Of a DNA stretch of 64,000 bases, positions 24,298 through 32,865 are shown piece by piece (position 1 is the first letter of the stretch; each line of letters opens with the position of its first letter). Origin of the DNA: JAICMB01 sp035295125 (GTDB lineage Bacteria > Acidobacteriota > Terriglobia > Bryobacterales > Bryobacteraceae); NCBI GenBank assembly GCA_035295125.1, contig DATGJP010000121.1, forward strand, positions 1-64,000, in the 5' to 3' direction. Position numbers and translations under genes: made by a program. The notes beneath the pieces are model-generated. The model did no database searches. It saw nothing but the letters and a program-made list of their open reading frames with translations, and was not told where the DNA came from.

Positions 24298-25515
24298 ATG
24301 CCCACGGGGAAAGTGGTCGCTCGCGAACCTGGCTGGATCAAGGTTCAGACCGATACTGCTTTCATCGATGCACGGGTATTCGGTCAATTGCCCGAGATGG
24401 GGGACATTGTATCTTTCGATCTCGGTCAGGACCTGCAGGCGCTCAATCTGGCTATTGTGCAAGCTGCCCAAACTCCTTTATTCACCCAGCCCACCGGGGT
24501 CCTGTCACCCATAAGTCTGAGTGATGCCGGGCTCTCGGGCTTAAACCTGGCCACTAACAGCGTCCAATGCTATCAGTACTTCCAACCGGCGATTGCCACA
24601 CCAAAGATGGTTCCGGTCGACATCACGCTGGCGACGTGGAACATCAACCATCTGGCGGCGGAGATCAAAGGGGGCACACTCACTGAGCGGGAAATCCGTG
24701 AACTGCTCAAGGCAATGAAGCTCCAGCAGATCAAAGAATTGGTTGCGACCACCAATGCCGACATTTTGGTGCTGCAGGAAGTCAACTCGCTGGAGGATCT
24801 CGAGGGTGTGACGGACATCTGGACCCACGATGTCACCATGGGACCGCAAATGAAGGTCGAGGGTACGATCAATGTCCAGAAGGACGGAACACAATACGAA
24901 TATTATCCGGTGCTTTACTCCAGGCGGCTGAAGCTCGTGCACACGACTACGCTTACCACGACCATGGCCCGAGCCGAGATGAGCATTACAGAAAAGGAAA
25001 TGCAGCAGATTCCAGACTTTCTGGGCTGGACGACGCAAAGGCCGCTGGTTGTTTACCACTTTCAAGAGATCGCAACTGGTTTGTGTTTTGTTGTTGGCGT
25101 GGTCCACACCTCGCCATCGTGGAAGGTCGAAAGAACCTCGGCGGAATACCTGATGACGATGAGCCAGACATACCCGTCCGTGCCGTGGGTGCTTGCGGGC
25201 GACTGGTACGTGAAACCCGACAAAATATTCCCGATGAATCGCGTAAAGCAGAGCTTTTCCACCTTTGTCGACAAGCACGACGCCTTCATGGCGATGCCTG
25301 AGGGAAACACCAACTTCCCACATAAGGGCAAAGGCATGACCGCGGACTACTTTATCCCGAGCAAACAATGGGAAGTACCGTCGGATCAAAAGACGGAGAA
25401 GGTCTGGGGCTACGAGGAGAAGCAGGTCCAGCAGATCAAAGGCGTGACCAAGGCAACCAGCGATCATGTCCCTGTGAAGACCGTCCTCAGGACGTGGGTG
25501 AAAATTTACGGCTAG
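24298..25515 (+). CDS. Endonuclease/exonuclease/phosphatase-fold protein with N-terminal OB-like domain
   Basis: 405 residues, no signal peptide. Residues 1-55 (GKVVAREPGWIKVQTDTAFIDARVFGQLPEMGDIVSF) have the strand pattern of an OB or cold-shock-like fold. From about 100 the DNase I superfamily motifs appear in order: ATWNINHLA (metal/Asn), ILVLQEVNS (Glu), VVGVVHTSP (His), VLAGDWYVKP (Asp) and SDHVPVKT (Asp-His). All catalytic positions are present. It would cleave DNA, RNA or a phosphoester. GGAGATATCC before the ATG. The small upstream partner makes a toxin/effector module conceivable; a repair or nucleotide role is equally open. Confidence 0.8.
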   Translation: MPTGKVVAREPGWIKVQTDTAFIDARVFGQLPEMGDIVSFDLGQDLQALNLAIVQAAQTPLFTQPTGVLSPISLSDAGLSGLNLATNSVQCYQYFQPAIATPKMVPVDITLATWNINHLAAEIKGGTLTEREIRELLKAMKLQQIKELVATTNADILVLQEVNSLEDLEGVTDIWTHDVTMGPQMKVEGTINVQKDGTQYEYYPVLYSRRLKLVHTTTLTTTMARAEMSITEKEMQQIPDFLGWTTQRPLVVYHFQEIATGLCFVVGVVHTSPSWKVERTSAEYLMTMSQTYPSVPWVLAGDWYVKPDKIFPMNRVKQSFSTFVDKHDAFMAMPEGNTNFPHKGKGMTADYFIPSKQWEVPSDQKTEKVWGYEEKQVQQIKGVTKATSDHVPVKTVLRTWVKIYG

Positions 25516-25620
25516 TAGCCCCTGACGGAAGTCTTTGAGAGCGGCGTGCGCAGCGAAACCGCCTGGCGTCACCCTTTAGGGCTCAATAGCTTGCGAGTCA
25601 ACGCGGGCAGGCATTCAGCC
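25516..25620 (+). repeat. Dispersed repeat, type A copy
   Basis: Begins directly at the TAG stop of the nuclease gene: TAGCCCCTGACGG, then AAGTCTTTGAGAGCGGCGTG, CGAAACCGCCTGG, TTGCGAGTC and GGGCAGGCATTCAGCC. Confidence 0.7.
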
Positions 25621-25693
25621 CGGCCGACTTATGCCGCGGCTGCTAGAGTGAGATAGAGTCCGGCAAGCCTGCCGCCGGGGTCCTGTCGAAGCT

Positions 25694-26335
25694 ATGACGA
25701 ATCCGTGGTTGAGCATTCCGCTGGCCGACTACGAAGGCCACATGGGTTCGGACGATATCCGGCAACTCGCGGCACTGGCGGACCTGTTCGGCGAGGCGCT
25801 CGAAATCCGCAGGCCCGAATCCGTCGCGGTGCTGGGAATCGCAGGCGGCAACGGACTCGATCGTATCGATACCGCCGTCACGCATCGCGTGCTGGGAATC
25901 GATTGCAACTCGTCCTATCTCGAAGCCGTGCGTCAGAGGTACGCGGCAATTCCAGGCCTCGAACTGCATTGCCTCGACCTCGCGGAACAGCCTCTGCAAT
26001 TGCAGCGGGTTGAACTCGTGCATGCTGCCCTGGTATTCGAGCATGCAGGTCTCGGGCGATGCCTCGATAACGCGCTGGCGTTGATTGCACCGGGTGGAGC
26101 GCTATCCGTTGTTCTTCAACTCCCGAGTGAGACCGAGGCCGGCGTAACACCCAGCCGCTTCGTTTCGATTCAGAATCTGAAGTCGCACTTCTCGCTGATC
26201 GACGAACCCTCCTTTCGCGCCGGCATGGAAAAAAGGAGTTATACGCTCAGGTACGAGACGCGCTGTTCGCTCCCGGGAGGCAAATCTTTCTGGATGGGTA
26301 TTTTCCAGCCCCCCGAAGCTCTCAATACGGAGTAG
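25694..26335 (+). CDS. Class I SAM-dependent methyltransferase
   Basis: 213 residues. VAVLGIAGGNGLDRID is the SAM-binding motif I loop and HRVLGIDCNSSYLEAVR is motif II. ALIAPGGALSVVLQLP is the post-motif III strand. EHAGLGRCLDN lies where the catalytic or substrate residues are usually found. The N-terminus LADYEGHM is typical of a small family encoded alone. The substrate is unknown. The next gene starts 14 bases later on the same strand, but a functional link to the VWA proteins is not evident. Confidence 0.8.
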   Translation: MTNPWLSIPLADYEGHMGSDDIRQLAALADLFGEALEIRRPESVAVLGIAGGNGLDRIDTAVTHRVLGIDCNSSYLEAVRQRYAAIPGLELHCLDLAEQPLQLQRVELVHAALVFEHAGLGRCLDNALALIAPGGALSVVLQLPSETEAGVTPSRFVSIQNLKSHFSLIDEPSFRAGMEKRSYTLRYETRCSLPGGKSFWMGIFQPPEALNTE

Positions 26336-26349
26336 AATTAACCAACGGG

Positions 26350-28074
26350 ATGGAAAGATTCCTACGCAATACCGGACTTTGCCTGGCGCTGTGCTGCGGC
26401 GTTGCCTCGTCCCAGACCACGGCTGCCTCGTCCCAGACAACACAGGAGATGGCGTCCAGCGATGCTCCCGCAACCTTTAAAGCACGCGTAAACCTGGTGC
26501 TGGTCCGTGTAGTGGTGCGCGATAAGAAAGGGCAGGCGGTCGGAAATCTGACGCAGCAGGATTTTAAGCTTTTCGACAAGGGTAAACCACAGACAATTCT
26601 TAAATTTTCGATGGAGAAGTCGGGTGGCATGCCGAAACCCGCGGTCACCGCCGAAGTCACGCAGGAGGAACCGGGCGCCGCGCCGGTGGCGCCTTCGCCG
26701 GAGCGCTTTATCCTCTACTTGTTCGACGACATGCAAACGGCGTTTCAGGACTTGGCGGCGGCACGGAACGCCGCGGATGTGCACATTGCGTCTGAGTTAA
26801 AGCCCACCGACCGCGCGGCTATTTTTACGACCTCCGGGCAAGTAACGGTGGATTTCACGGATGACCGCCTGGCGCTGCATGATGGTTTGGCGCGAATCCA
26901 ACCCCGCTCGCGGGCCCAGACCATGGGAGGGGACTGTCCCAGCGTGACGTATTACCAGGCGGACATGATCCAGAACAAGAATGACCCCCTTGCATTTCAA
27001 GCCGCCGTCGAGGATGCCTACGTGTGCGCGGGCCTGCAGAATCCGCAACAGCAAGCCGCGGCCGAAGGATTAGCCCGCTCCGCGGCGATGCGAGCGGTGA
27101 GCATTGGGGAAGCCGACAGCCGTCTCTCGCTCATGGGTGTTAAGGATGCCGTACGACGCATTTCGGCGATGCCGGGGCAGCGGAACATCGTACTGGTGTC
27201 TCAGGGCTTTTATCTCACCAACTACCTGCGACCGGACGAGATGGACGTCATGGATCGAGCCATCAAGGGGGGTGTAACGATCGGAGCCCTGGACGCCCGG
27301 GGCCTGTACACCATAGTTCCCGGCGGGGATGCCAGCACAGCCGGTAGCGGTTCGGTCACAGGCTCGATTTATCGATTGCAGTACGACAGAATGAGCTACC
27401 AGGCCAACGCCGACGTGATGGCGGAGCTTGCGGATGCTACTGGTGGAACGTTTTTCCAGAACAGCAACGACCTCAAGGATGGCTTTCGACGGCTCGCCGC
27501 CGCGCCGGAATACTATTACGTCCTGGCGTTTTCTCCTCAGAATCTGCGGCTGGATGGTAGCTATCACGTTCTGAAAGTGACGGTAGCGAAGACAGTTCAG
27601 AGCGTGTCGGTGCAGGCCCGGCGCGGCTACTTCGCGCCGAAGCACGAAATCGATCCCGCCGAGGCCGCGAAAGAGGAGATCTCGGAAGCGCTTTTCTCGC
27701 GCGACGAGTTGCTCGACATCCCTATCGAAATCCATACGCAATTCTTTAAATCCAGCGATTACGAGGCGAAGCTGGCGATTGTGGCGCACGTCGATATGAA
27801 AGGGATACGCTTTCAGAAGGCGGACGGGAGAAACCGTAATACGCTTACGATTGTTTCCGCTTTGTTCGACCGGAATGGCAACTACGTCAATGGAGTGACT
27901 AAGACGCTGGAAATGCGGTTAAAGGACCCTACACTCGAAACCTTGCTGAAGTCGGGTGTCAACATTAAGACAAGCTTCGACGTTGCACCGGGCACTTATG
28001 CTGTGCGGCTGGTGGTCCGGGACGCCGAGGGGCAAATGATGGCGGCGCGTAATGGCGCCGTCCAGATTCCGTAA
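26350..28074 (+). CDS. Secreted VWFA-related acidobacterial-domain protein (first of pair)
   Basis: 574 residues with an N-terminal signal (TGLCLALCCGVASSQ). Next comes a NLVLVRVVVRDKKGQAVGNLTQQDFKLFDKGKPQ strand region, the hallmark opening of the VWFA-related acidobacterial domain. The VWA fold follows (FILYLFDDMQTAF, AAIFTTSGQVTVDFTDD, GQRNIVLVSQGFYL). The MIDAS DxSxS is degenerate (DDMQT), so metal-dependent ligand binding is doubtful. The C-terminal third is beta-rich (TYAVRLVVRDAEGQMM). It probably works outside the membrane in adhesion or assembly. It lies 14 bases before a paralogue. Confidence 0.85.
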   Translation: MERFLRNTGLCLALCCGVASSQTTAASSQTTQEMASSDAPATFKARVNLVLVRVVVRDKKGQAVGNLTQQDFKLFDKGKPQTILKFSMEKSGGMPKPAVTAEVTQEEPGAAPVAPSPERFILYLFDDMQTAFQDLAAARNAADVHIASELKPTDRAAIFTTSGQVTVDFTDDRLALHDGLARIQPRSRAQTMGGDCPSVTYYQADMIQNKNDPLAFQAAVEDAYVCAGLQNPQQQAAAEGLARSAAMRAVSIGEADSRLSLMGVKDAVRRISAMPGQRNIVLVSQGFYLTNYLRPDEMDVMDRAIKGGVTIGALDARGLYTIVPGGDASTAGSGSVTGSIYRLQYDRMSYQANADVMAELADATGGTFFQNSNDLKDGFRRLAAAPEYYYVLAFSPQNLRLDGSYHVLKVTVAKTVQSVSVQARRGYFAPKHEIDPAEAAKEEISEALFSRDELLDIPIEIHTQFFKSSDYEAKLAIVAHVDMKGIRFQKADGRNRNTLTIVSALFDRNGNYVNGVTKTLEMRLKDPTLETLLKSGVNIKTSFDVAPGTYAVRLVVRDAEGQMMAARNGAVQIP

Positions 28075-28088
28075 TAGGGAGAATCAAA

Positions 28089-30359
28089 GTGAAATCAGGC
28101 CGTTCGTTGATCCTGTCGATCCTATTCTTGCTGCCAGGCGGTATGCTTCGCGCACAGCAACCTGCGCCCTCCGATTCGGGAAATGTGATTCGGACGGAAA
28201 CAAAGGTGGTGCTCGTGGACGCCGTGGTTACCGACAAAAAGGGCGCATACAAGCGTGACCTCACGGAGAAAGACTTCAAGGTTTGGGAGGACAACAAGGA
28301 ACAGAAGATCACCAGCTTCTCGTTCGAAGCTGATCCCGCTTCGCCCAATAACTCGCAGAAGCGGTACCTGGTTCTGTTTTTCGATAACTCGACGATGGAT
28401 TTCGGCGAGCAGGCGCGGGCCCGGCAGGCGGCGACGAAGTTCATTGAATCGAATGCCGGCCCCAACAGGGTCATGGCGGTGGTCAATTTCAGCGGCGGCC
28501 TGCAGATCAGCCAGAATTTCACGGAGGATGTTGAACGGCTGAAGGCGGCGACTTCGGGTATTAAGATCGCGTCGGTCTCGCCGAACGAAGTCACAACCCT
28601 GGCCGGCACGCAGCTCAGCACAGCGGCGGCGGATTTTGGCGCCCGCGACATGATTCTGTCGCTTCGCAGTCTTGCCAAGAACCTGTCCTCGGTACCAGGA
28701 CGCAAGATCCTGGTCCTGCTGACCTCGGGTTTCCCCGTCACGCCGGAGCAGATGTCCGAAGTCACGGCTACCATCGATATCTGCAATCGTTCGAATGTCG
28801 CCATCTACCCGATCGACGTGCGCGGACTGGCGCCGCCCGCGCCTCCTCAGGGCGCATTGTACCGGCCCGACATCTACGGAGCCTCTGGGCAAGGGATCAA
28901 CGCGTTTCTGCAGCCTGCGGCGTATCGGCCGGGTTCGGTTGCATTCTTTATGGGGCAGCGCGCACCCGGCGGCGGCGCTCCGGGCGGCGGAGGTGGCCGG
29001 ACGGGCGGCGGTTCAACGAGTGCACCTCCGGGCGGCGGGGGCACGCGAACATCAGGCGGAGGTACGGGTGTAGGCAGTGGCCGGGGAACTACAACGGCGC
29101 CCACCAACACGGGAAATACAGGTGCCCGTGGAGGCGGCGGTTCTCCCATGATCAACCCGATGAACAATCCGAACAACCCGCTTAATCCGTTGAACCAGCC
29201 GCGCAACCTGATTCCTAAATTTCCCGATAGCCTGTCCACCAACCAGCAGTTGATGTACATGCTGGCGAACGGGACCGGCGGATTTGTGATTGCGAACACC
29301 AACGATCTGCTGGCCGGGATGGAGAAAATTGCGAAGGAACAGAACGAGTTTTATCTTCTTGGCTACACTCCTCCGGAGTCGGAAGAGGGTTCGTGCCACA
29401 CGCTGAAGGTCAAAGTTGAGGGAGCCGTGGTGCGCGCCAGAACCGGGTACTGCTACGCCAGGCCGCGCGACCTGCTGGCCGGGAATACCACCGAGAAGGG
29501 GCTCGAGGCGATCGCCGCGAGCGCGAAGGCAGGAACGGTCAATGCGTCCATGCAGCTGCCGTACTTTTACACGTCGCCGAACGTCGCGCGCGTGAATGTT
29601 GCGGTGGAATTGAACGGCGAGGCTTTCAAATTCGATAAGCACAAGGGAAAATTCCACTCCGAGATGAACGTTCTCGGCATCGCTTCACGGGCGGACGGGT
29701 CAGTCGCCGCGCGGTTCAGCGATACGGTCAAGCTCGATTTCGATGACAAGAAGCAGATGCAGGCATTCGCTGAGAAGCCGTTCCACTATGAGAACCAGTT
29801 CGACATCGGCTCGGGGCAATACAACCTGAAGGTTGTGTTCAGCTCGGGCGGCGAGGGCTTCGGAAAAATGGAAGCGCCGCTGGTTATTGATGCGTACGAT
29901 TCGAAGCAGTTTGCGCTGAGCGGGATTGCCCTGAGCAAGACGCTCTATCGGGCTTCGGACATGGGCACCAACCTCGATGCGGCTTTGATCGAGGACCGCA
30001 CGCCGTTAATCGCGCAGGGGATGCAGATCATACCTTACGGCTCCAACCGGTTTGAAAAAGATGTACCAACGGTGGCTTATTTCGAAGTTTATGAGCCGCT
30101 CCTGGTGAATCTCGATCCCAAGAAGGTATTGGCGGTTGCGGTTCAACTTCGCGTACTCGATCGCAAGACCAAGCAGGAAAAGTCGGACAGCGGAATGATG
30201 CGCATTCCACTTCCCGAAAAAGGTGGGAATCCTGTGGTTCCGGTCGGGATGCAGATACCGAAGGAAACGCTTTCCCCGGGTCAGTACACCCTCGAGTTGC
30301 AGGCTGTCGACTCGGCGAATAAGTCGACGAAACGGCTGATCGATTTCGATATTTTGTAG
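28089..30359 (+). CDS. Secreted VWFA-related acidobacterial-domain protein with Gly/Pro/Asn-rich linker
   Basis: 756 residues, GTG start with AGGGAGA upstream. Signal LILSILFLLPGGMLRAQQ. VVLVDAVVTDKKGAYKRDLTEKDFKVWED opens the same domain as in the previous gene. The MIDAS is closer to intact (LVLFFDNSTMDFG). Within the domain, about residues 290-375 form a low-complexity insert: runs of GGG/GGR then MINPMNNPNNPLNPLNQPRN. The VWA fold resumes after it (LMYMLANGTGGFVIANTNDL). The C-terminal 250 residues are beta-rich. A duplicate of the neighbour that has gained the insert, perhaps as a flexible surface loop. Confidence 0.86.
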   Translation: MKSGRSLILSILFLLPGGMLRAQQPAPSDSGNVIRTETKVVLVDAVVTDKKGAYKRDLTEKDFKVWEDNKEQKITSFSFEADPASPNNSQKRYLVLFFDNSTMDFGEQARARQAATKFIESNAGPNRVMAVVNFSGGLQISQNFTEDVERLKAATSGIKIASVSPNEVTTLAGTQLSTAAADFGARDMILSLRSLAKNLSSVPGRKILVLLTSGFPVTPEQMSEVTATIDICNRSNVAIYPIDVRGLAPPAPPQGALYRPDIYGASGQGINAFLQPAAYRPGSVAFFMGQRAPGGGAPGGGGGRTGGGSTSAPPGGGGTRTSGGGTGVGSGRGTTTAPTNTGNTGARGGGGSPMINPMNNPNNPLNPLNQPRNLIPKFPDSLSTNQQLMYMLANGTGGFVIANTNDLLAGMEKIAKEQNEFYLLGYTPPESEEGSCHTLKVKVEGAVVRARTGYCYARPRDLLAGNTTEKGLEAIAASAKAGTVNASMQLPYFYTSPNVARVNVAVELNGEAFKFDKHKGKFHSEMNVLGIASRADGSVAARFSDTVKLDFDDKKQMQAFAEKPFHYENQFDIGSGQYNLKVVFSSGGEGFGKMEAPLVIDAYDSKQFALSGIALSKTLYRASDMGTNLDAALIEDRTPLIAQGMQIIPYGSNRFEKDVPTVAYFEVYEPLLVNLDPKKVLAVAVQLRVLDRKTKQEKSDSGMMRIPLPEKGGNPVVPVGMQIPKETLSPGQYTLELQAVDSANKSTKRLIDFDIL

Positions 30360-30508
30360 GGCAGGATTCCATCCTGCGCACCGGTTTGTAACCGGTGCTC
30401 GGCGGCAGGTGGAGCCTGAAAGCCCTGCTGGATATAAGGGTGGAGCAGGCGGTTCGCCTGCCTTTGCACTTCACCGTGAATCCACAGGCGAAACCGCCTG
30501 TGGCCACC
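30360..30508 (+). repeat. Dispersed repeat, type B copy with two small palindromes
   Basis: Begins with two short palindromes (GCAGGATTCCATCCTGC and ACCGGTTTGTAACCGGT), then GCAGGCGGTTCGCCTGCC, TTTGCACTTCACCGTGAAT and AGGCGAAACCGCCTGTGGCC. It fills the gap between two convergent genes and could end both transcripts. Confidence 0.7.
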
Positions 30509-32458
30509 TTACCGGTAAAAACCGTAATAGCGTCCCATCCAGTAAGCGTGGAGGTAGTCCGCGGCTCCCGACTCGTCCTCGCGCCACAACTTGACTTCCG
30601 TCCAGCGATGGTCGGGATTCGCGAGGTAGGCGCCGCCCGGCCCGCCAGCCATCAAACCACGCGGGGTTTCGATCATCCACGTGGCTAGCGGGATTCGCCA
30701 TCCGTCCATCCAGGCGATTTCATTTTCGTTGGTTTGAAGGATAAGCCGGCCGTTTTCATCAATCCGGACGTCAGCGTCTCCTATTCGGCGCCCGGTGTGC
30801 GGATCATTGGAAGAAAACTTCGGACTTACGTCACCCTCGGCCGCACGCCAACTCATGCCGCCGTCGCGAGTCATAACGACTCCACGGTCGGTATCGGCGT
30901 AGAGGACGAATGTTCGCGTTGGAGATGCTGCGAGGTTTCGCACGTGCGCGCCCATCAAACCCCAACTGACGTCTTGCCACGTTTTCATGCCGTCGCGCGT
31001 CATGTAGAGCCGGCCTGACGCGTCGCTGAACCACATCACCAGCGGGTCGTCGCACGAAAATTGAATGGCCGTGACGGCGGGTTTCAGCCATCCATCCATC
31101 GCGTAGGGATTGCCTTTCCAGGCGTATTCGTTATCGAGCGGCCGCTGGTCGATCGGTACCGGCTTGGCCGCTTGCTTCTGGTTTCCCCGGTCGGCGTACG
31201 GGTTGACCTCGATATCCTTGCGGATGGAATTCATGACCGGGTGCAGAACGCGGTCGACGGGATAGCGGCGCAGCGTCTCGACGGCGAGCTGCAGCGATTC
31301 CTCATAGTGAGGCGCCAGGCGCGAGCTCAGGGGAGGCATCACGCCGGGTTTCACGGGCTCCCACTTCTGCGGGAACAGAGCGAGTGTCATGAACGTGTAG
31401 AGCGAATTGCCCTCCATCCAGTTCATATCCCAAAGCTCGCTGACCCAGCGTTCGTAAATTGCCAGGAGCTTGGGATCGTCTTCGTAGCGAATCAGGTTAA
31501 AGAGCGCCTCGTATGCTTGTCCTTCGCTGCTGTGATTCACGCGCGCCACCTTTTCGAGCGAATATGGACGGGCGTCCCTCGGCGGCTCCGGGTTGTCCGC
31601 GAAGCGGGCGACGACTTTGCGGTATTCGTCCATGTAACGTTGTTTGCCAGTGATGTGATACGCAATGAGAAGGTCGGGTAGCGCCATGAGCGAAGCGCGA
31701 AGCGGCGGATTCCAGGCCCCATTCGCCACCCAGCGCGAATACTCGCGGGTGCGGAGCTGGAGATAATAGGCATCCCGGGAAGGATCCGGGTCCACTCCGA
31801 CATGGCCGTACTGCGTAACCTGTCCATTGAGATCGATGATGCGGTAATGGTTGTCGAGGAGATGGGTCATCAGGCGGTCGACATCGTACGCGATGATCTT
31901 CTTCTGCGCATCGTCGGCCGCGAGATCGTAATAAAGCGCGTAACCGTAGAGCACGGCATTAAAGTTGTCCACGCTCACATCGCTGTAGAAGCGGTAATCG
32001 GCGAGGGCGTCCTGTCCCTGGTGCCATTCGCGGGAATCGCCGCCTCCGCGCTCGAATAGCTCGACCGGACCGTGACCCTTCACGTACCCGCGCGCGAGGA
32101 GGCCGGGTTTACCGGTCACTTCCTGGAGCCGCCGCAGACCCGCGAGCAAGTCGCCGCCATGTGTGCGAACCCGTGGATCGCGAGTGACCGCGTATTGATA
32201 GGCGACACCTGCCAGATACCGTCCCGTCCAGACTCCGGCGTGAATGACATTGCCCGGCTCATCCACGGTGTGCTGTAGCTTCTTGCCGGGCGGGGAAGCC
32301 GGCACCATGGAGACGTAAAGCCCGTCGACGAGGTGCTTGTCGATCAAGTCCTGTTGGAGGTAGCGGGCCTTTTGCTCCAGTGGGCTGTTGTTCGAAATGG
32401 GCTGCGAGAGCGTTGGACGGGCGGCGGCCAGGATGAGCAGGAAGGTAATGGTTCGCAT
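30509..32458 (-). CDS. Secreted alpha/alpha-barrel protein with BNR-like C-terminus
   Basis: 649 residues. Signal peptide TITFLLILAAARPTLS. Residues 30-430 are helix-rich with GVWTGRYLAGVAYQYAVT, ARGYVKGHG and NHSSEGQAYEALFNLIRYEDDPKLLAIYERW, the look of a six-hairpin (alpha/alpha)6 toroid glycosidase. Residues 460-649 contain Asp-box-like turns (LYMTRDGMKTW, VVMTRDGGMSW) as in BNR/sialidase-type propellers. The substrate is unknown; action on an external polysaccharide is likely. The first barrel and the propeller together suggest one processing enzyme. Confidence 0.7.
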   Translation of the reverse strand: MRTITFLLILAAARPTLSQPISNNSPLEQKARYLQQDLIDKHLVDGLYVSMVPASPPGKKLQHTVDEPGNVIHAGVWTGRYLAGVAYQYAVTRDPRVRTHGGDLLAGLRRLQEVTGKPGLLARGYVKGHGPVELFERGGGDSREWHQGQDALADYRFYSDVSVDNFNAVLYGYALYYDLAADDAQKKIIAYDVDRLMTHLLDNHYRIIDLNGQVTQYGHVGVDPDPSRDAYYLQLRTREYSRWVANGAWNPPLRASLMALPDLLIAYHITGKQRYMDEYRKVVARFADNPEPPRDARPYSLEKVARVNHSSEGQAYEALFNLIRYEDDPKLLAIYERWVSELWDMNWMEGNSLYTFMTLALFPQKWEPVKPGVMPPLSSRLAPHYEESLQLAVETLRRYPVDRVLHPVMNSIRKDIEVNPYADRGNQKQAAKPVPIDQRPLDNEYAWKGNPYAMDGWLKPAVTAIQFSCDDPLVMWFSDASGRLYMTRDGMKTWQDVSWGLMGAHVRNLAASPTRTFVLYADTDRGVVMTRDGGMSWRAAEGDVSPKFSSNDPHTGRRIGDADVRIDENGRLILQTNENEIAWMDGWRIPLATWMIETPRGLMAGGPGGAYLANPDHRWTEVKLWREDESGAADYLHAYWMGRYYGFYR

Positions 32459-32865
32459 GAAGTCTATCCGTATTCTCCGACTTTCCAGCCGTAAGATTTG
32501 TGCAGGCTGTGGAACGAGGAGCCCGCCACGGAGGGGGTCTGTAATGGGACCGCTGGTCAGTGCGTAACGCAGCCTTCAGGCTGCCCATATGCCGGCTGAA
32601 GCCGGCGGTATTGCATAGCAGTCCACGGCGGATCTTCAATCGGCATCGGCCTGCGCACGATTCATGCAGTCGGCCTTCCCGTGCCGCCTCGTTTTAAGAG
32701 CAGCATGCGCAGGCGAAACCCCCTGCGCCACCCTTACGGCTCAACAGGTTGCCAGCCAAGGTATTACAGCATCATAGATTGTTTCCTGCGCGCGACGAAT
32801 TTCTCAGGCGGCCGCCGTAAGTCTTTGCGCAGTCAGACGATGAGCGGACAAGATGGCATTGAGCG
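32459..32865. other. Intergenic stretch with repeat
   Basis: Apart from the repeat at 32690-32765, short GC palindromes (CAGCCTTCAGGCTG and GCCGGCTGAAGCCGGC near 32570-32610) are the only structure. No gene seen. Confidence 0.4.
32690..32765 (+). repeat. Dispersed repeat, type A copy
   Basis: AGCATGCGCAGGCGAAACCC, then CCTGCGCCACCCTTACGGCT, CAACAGGTTG and CAGCCAAGGT. The leading CAGCCCGTGGCAG part is lost. Confidence 0.65.

Noticed and set aside
24541..25572. 343-residue minus-strand frame
   Set aside because: Opposite the DNase I-fold gene and reads into a repeat; no family pattern.
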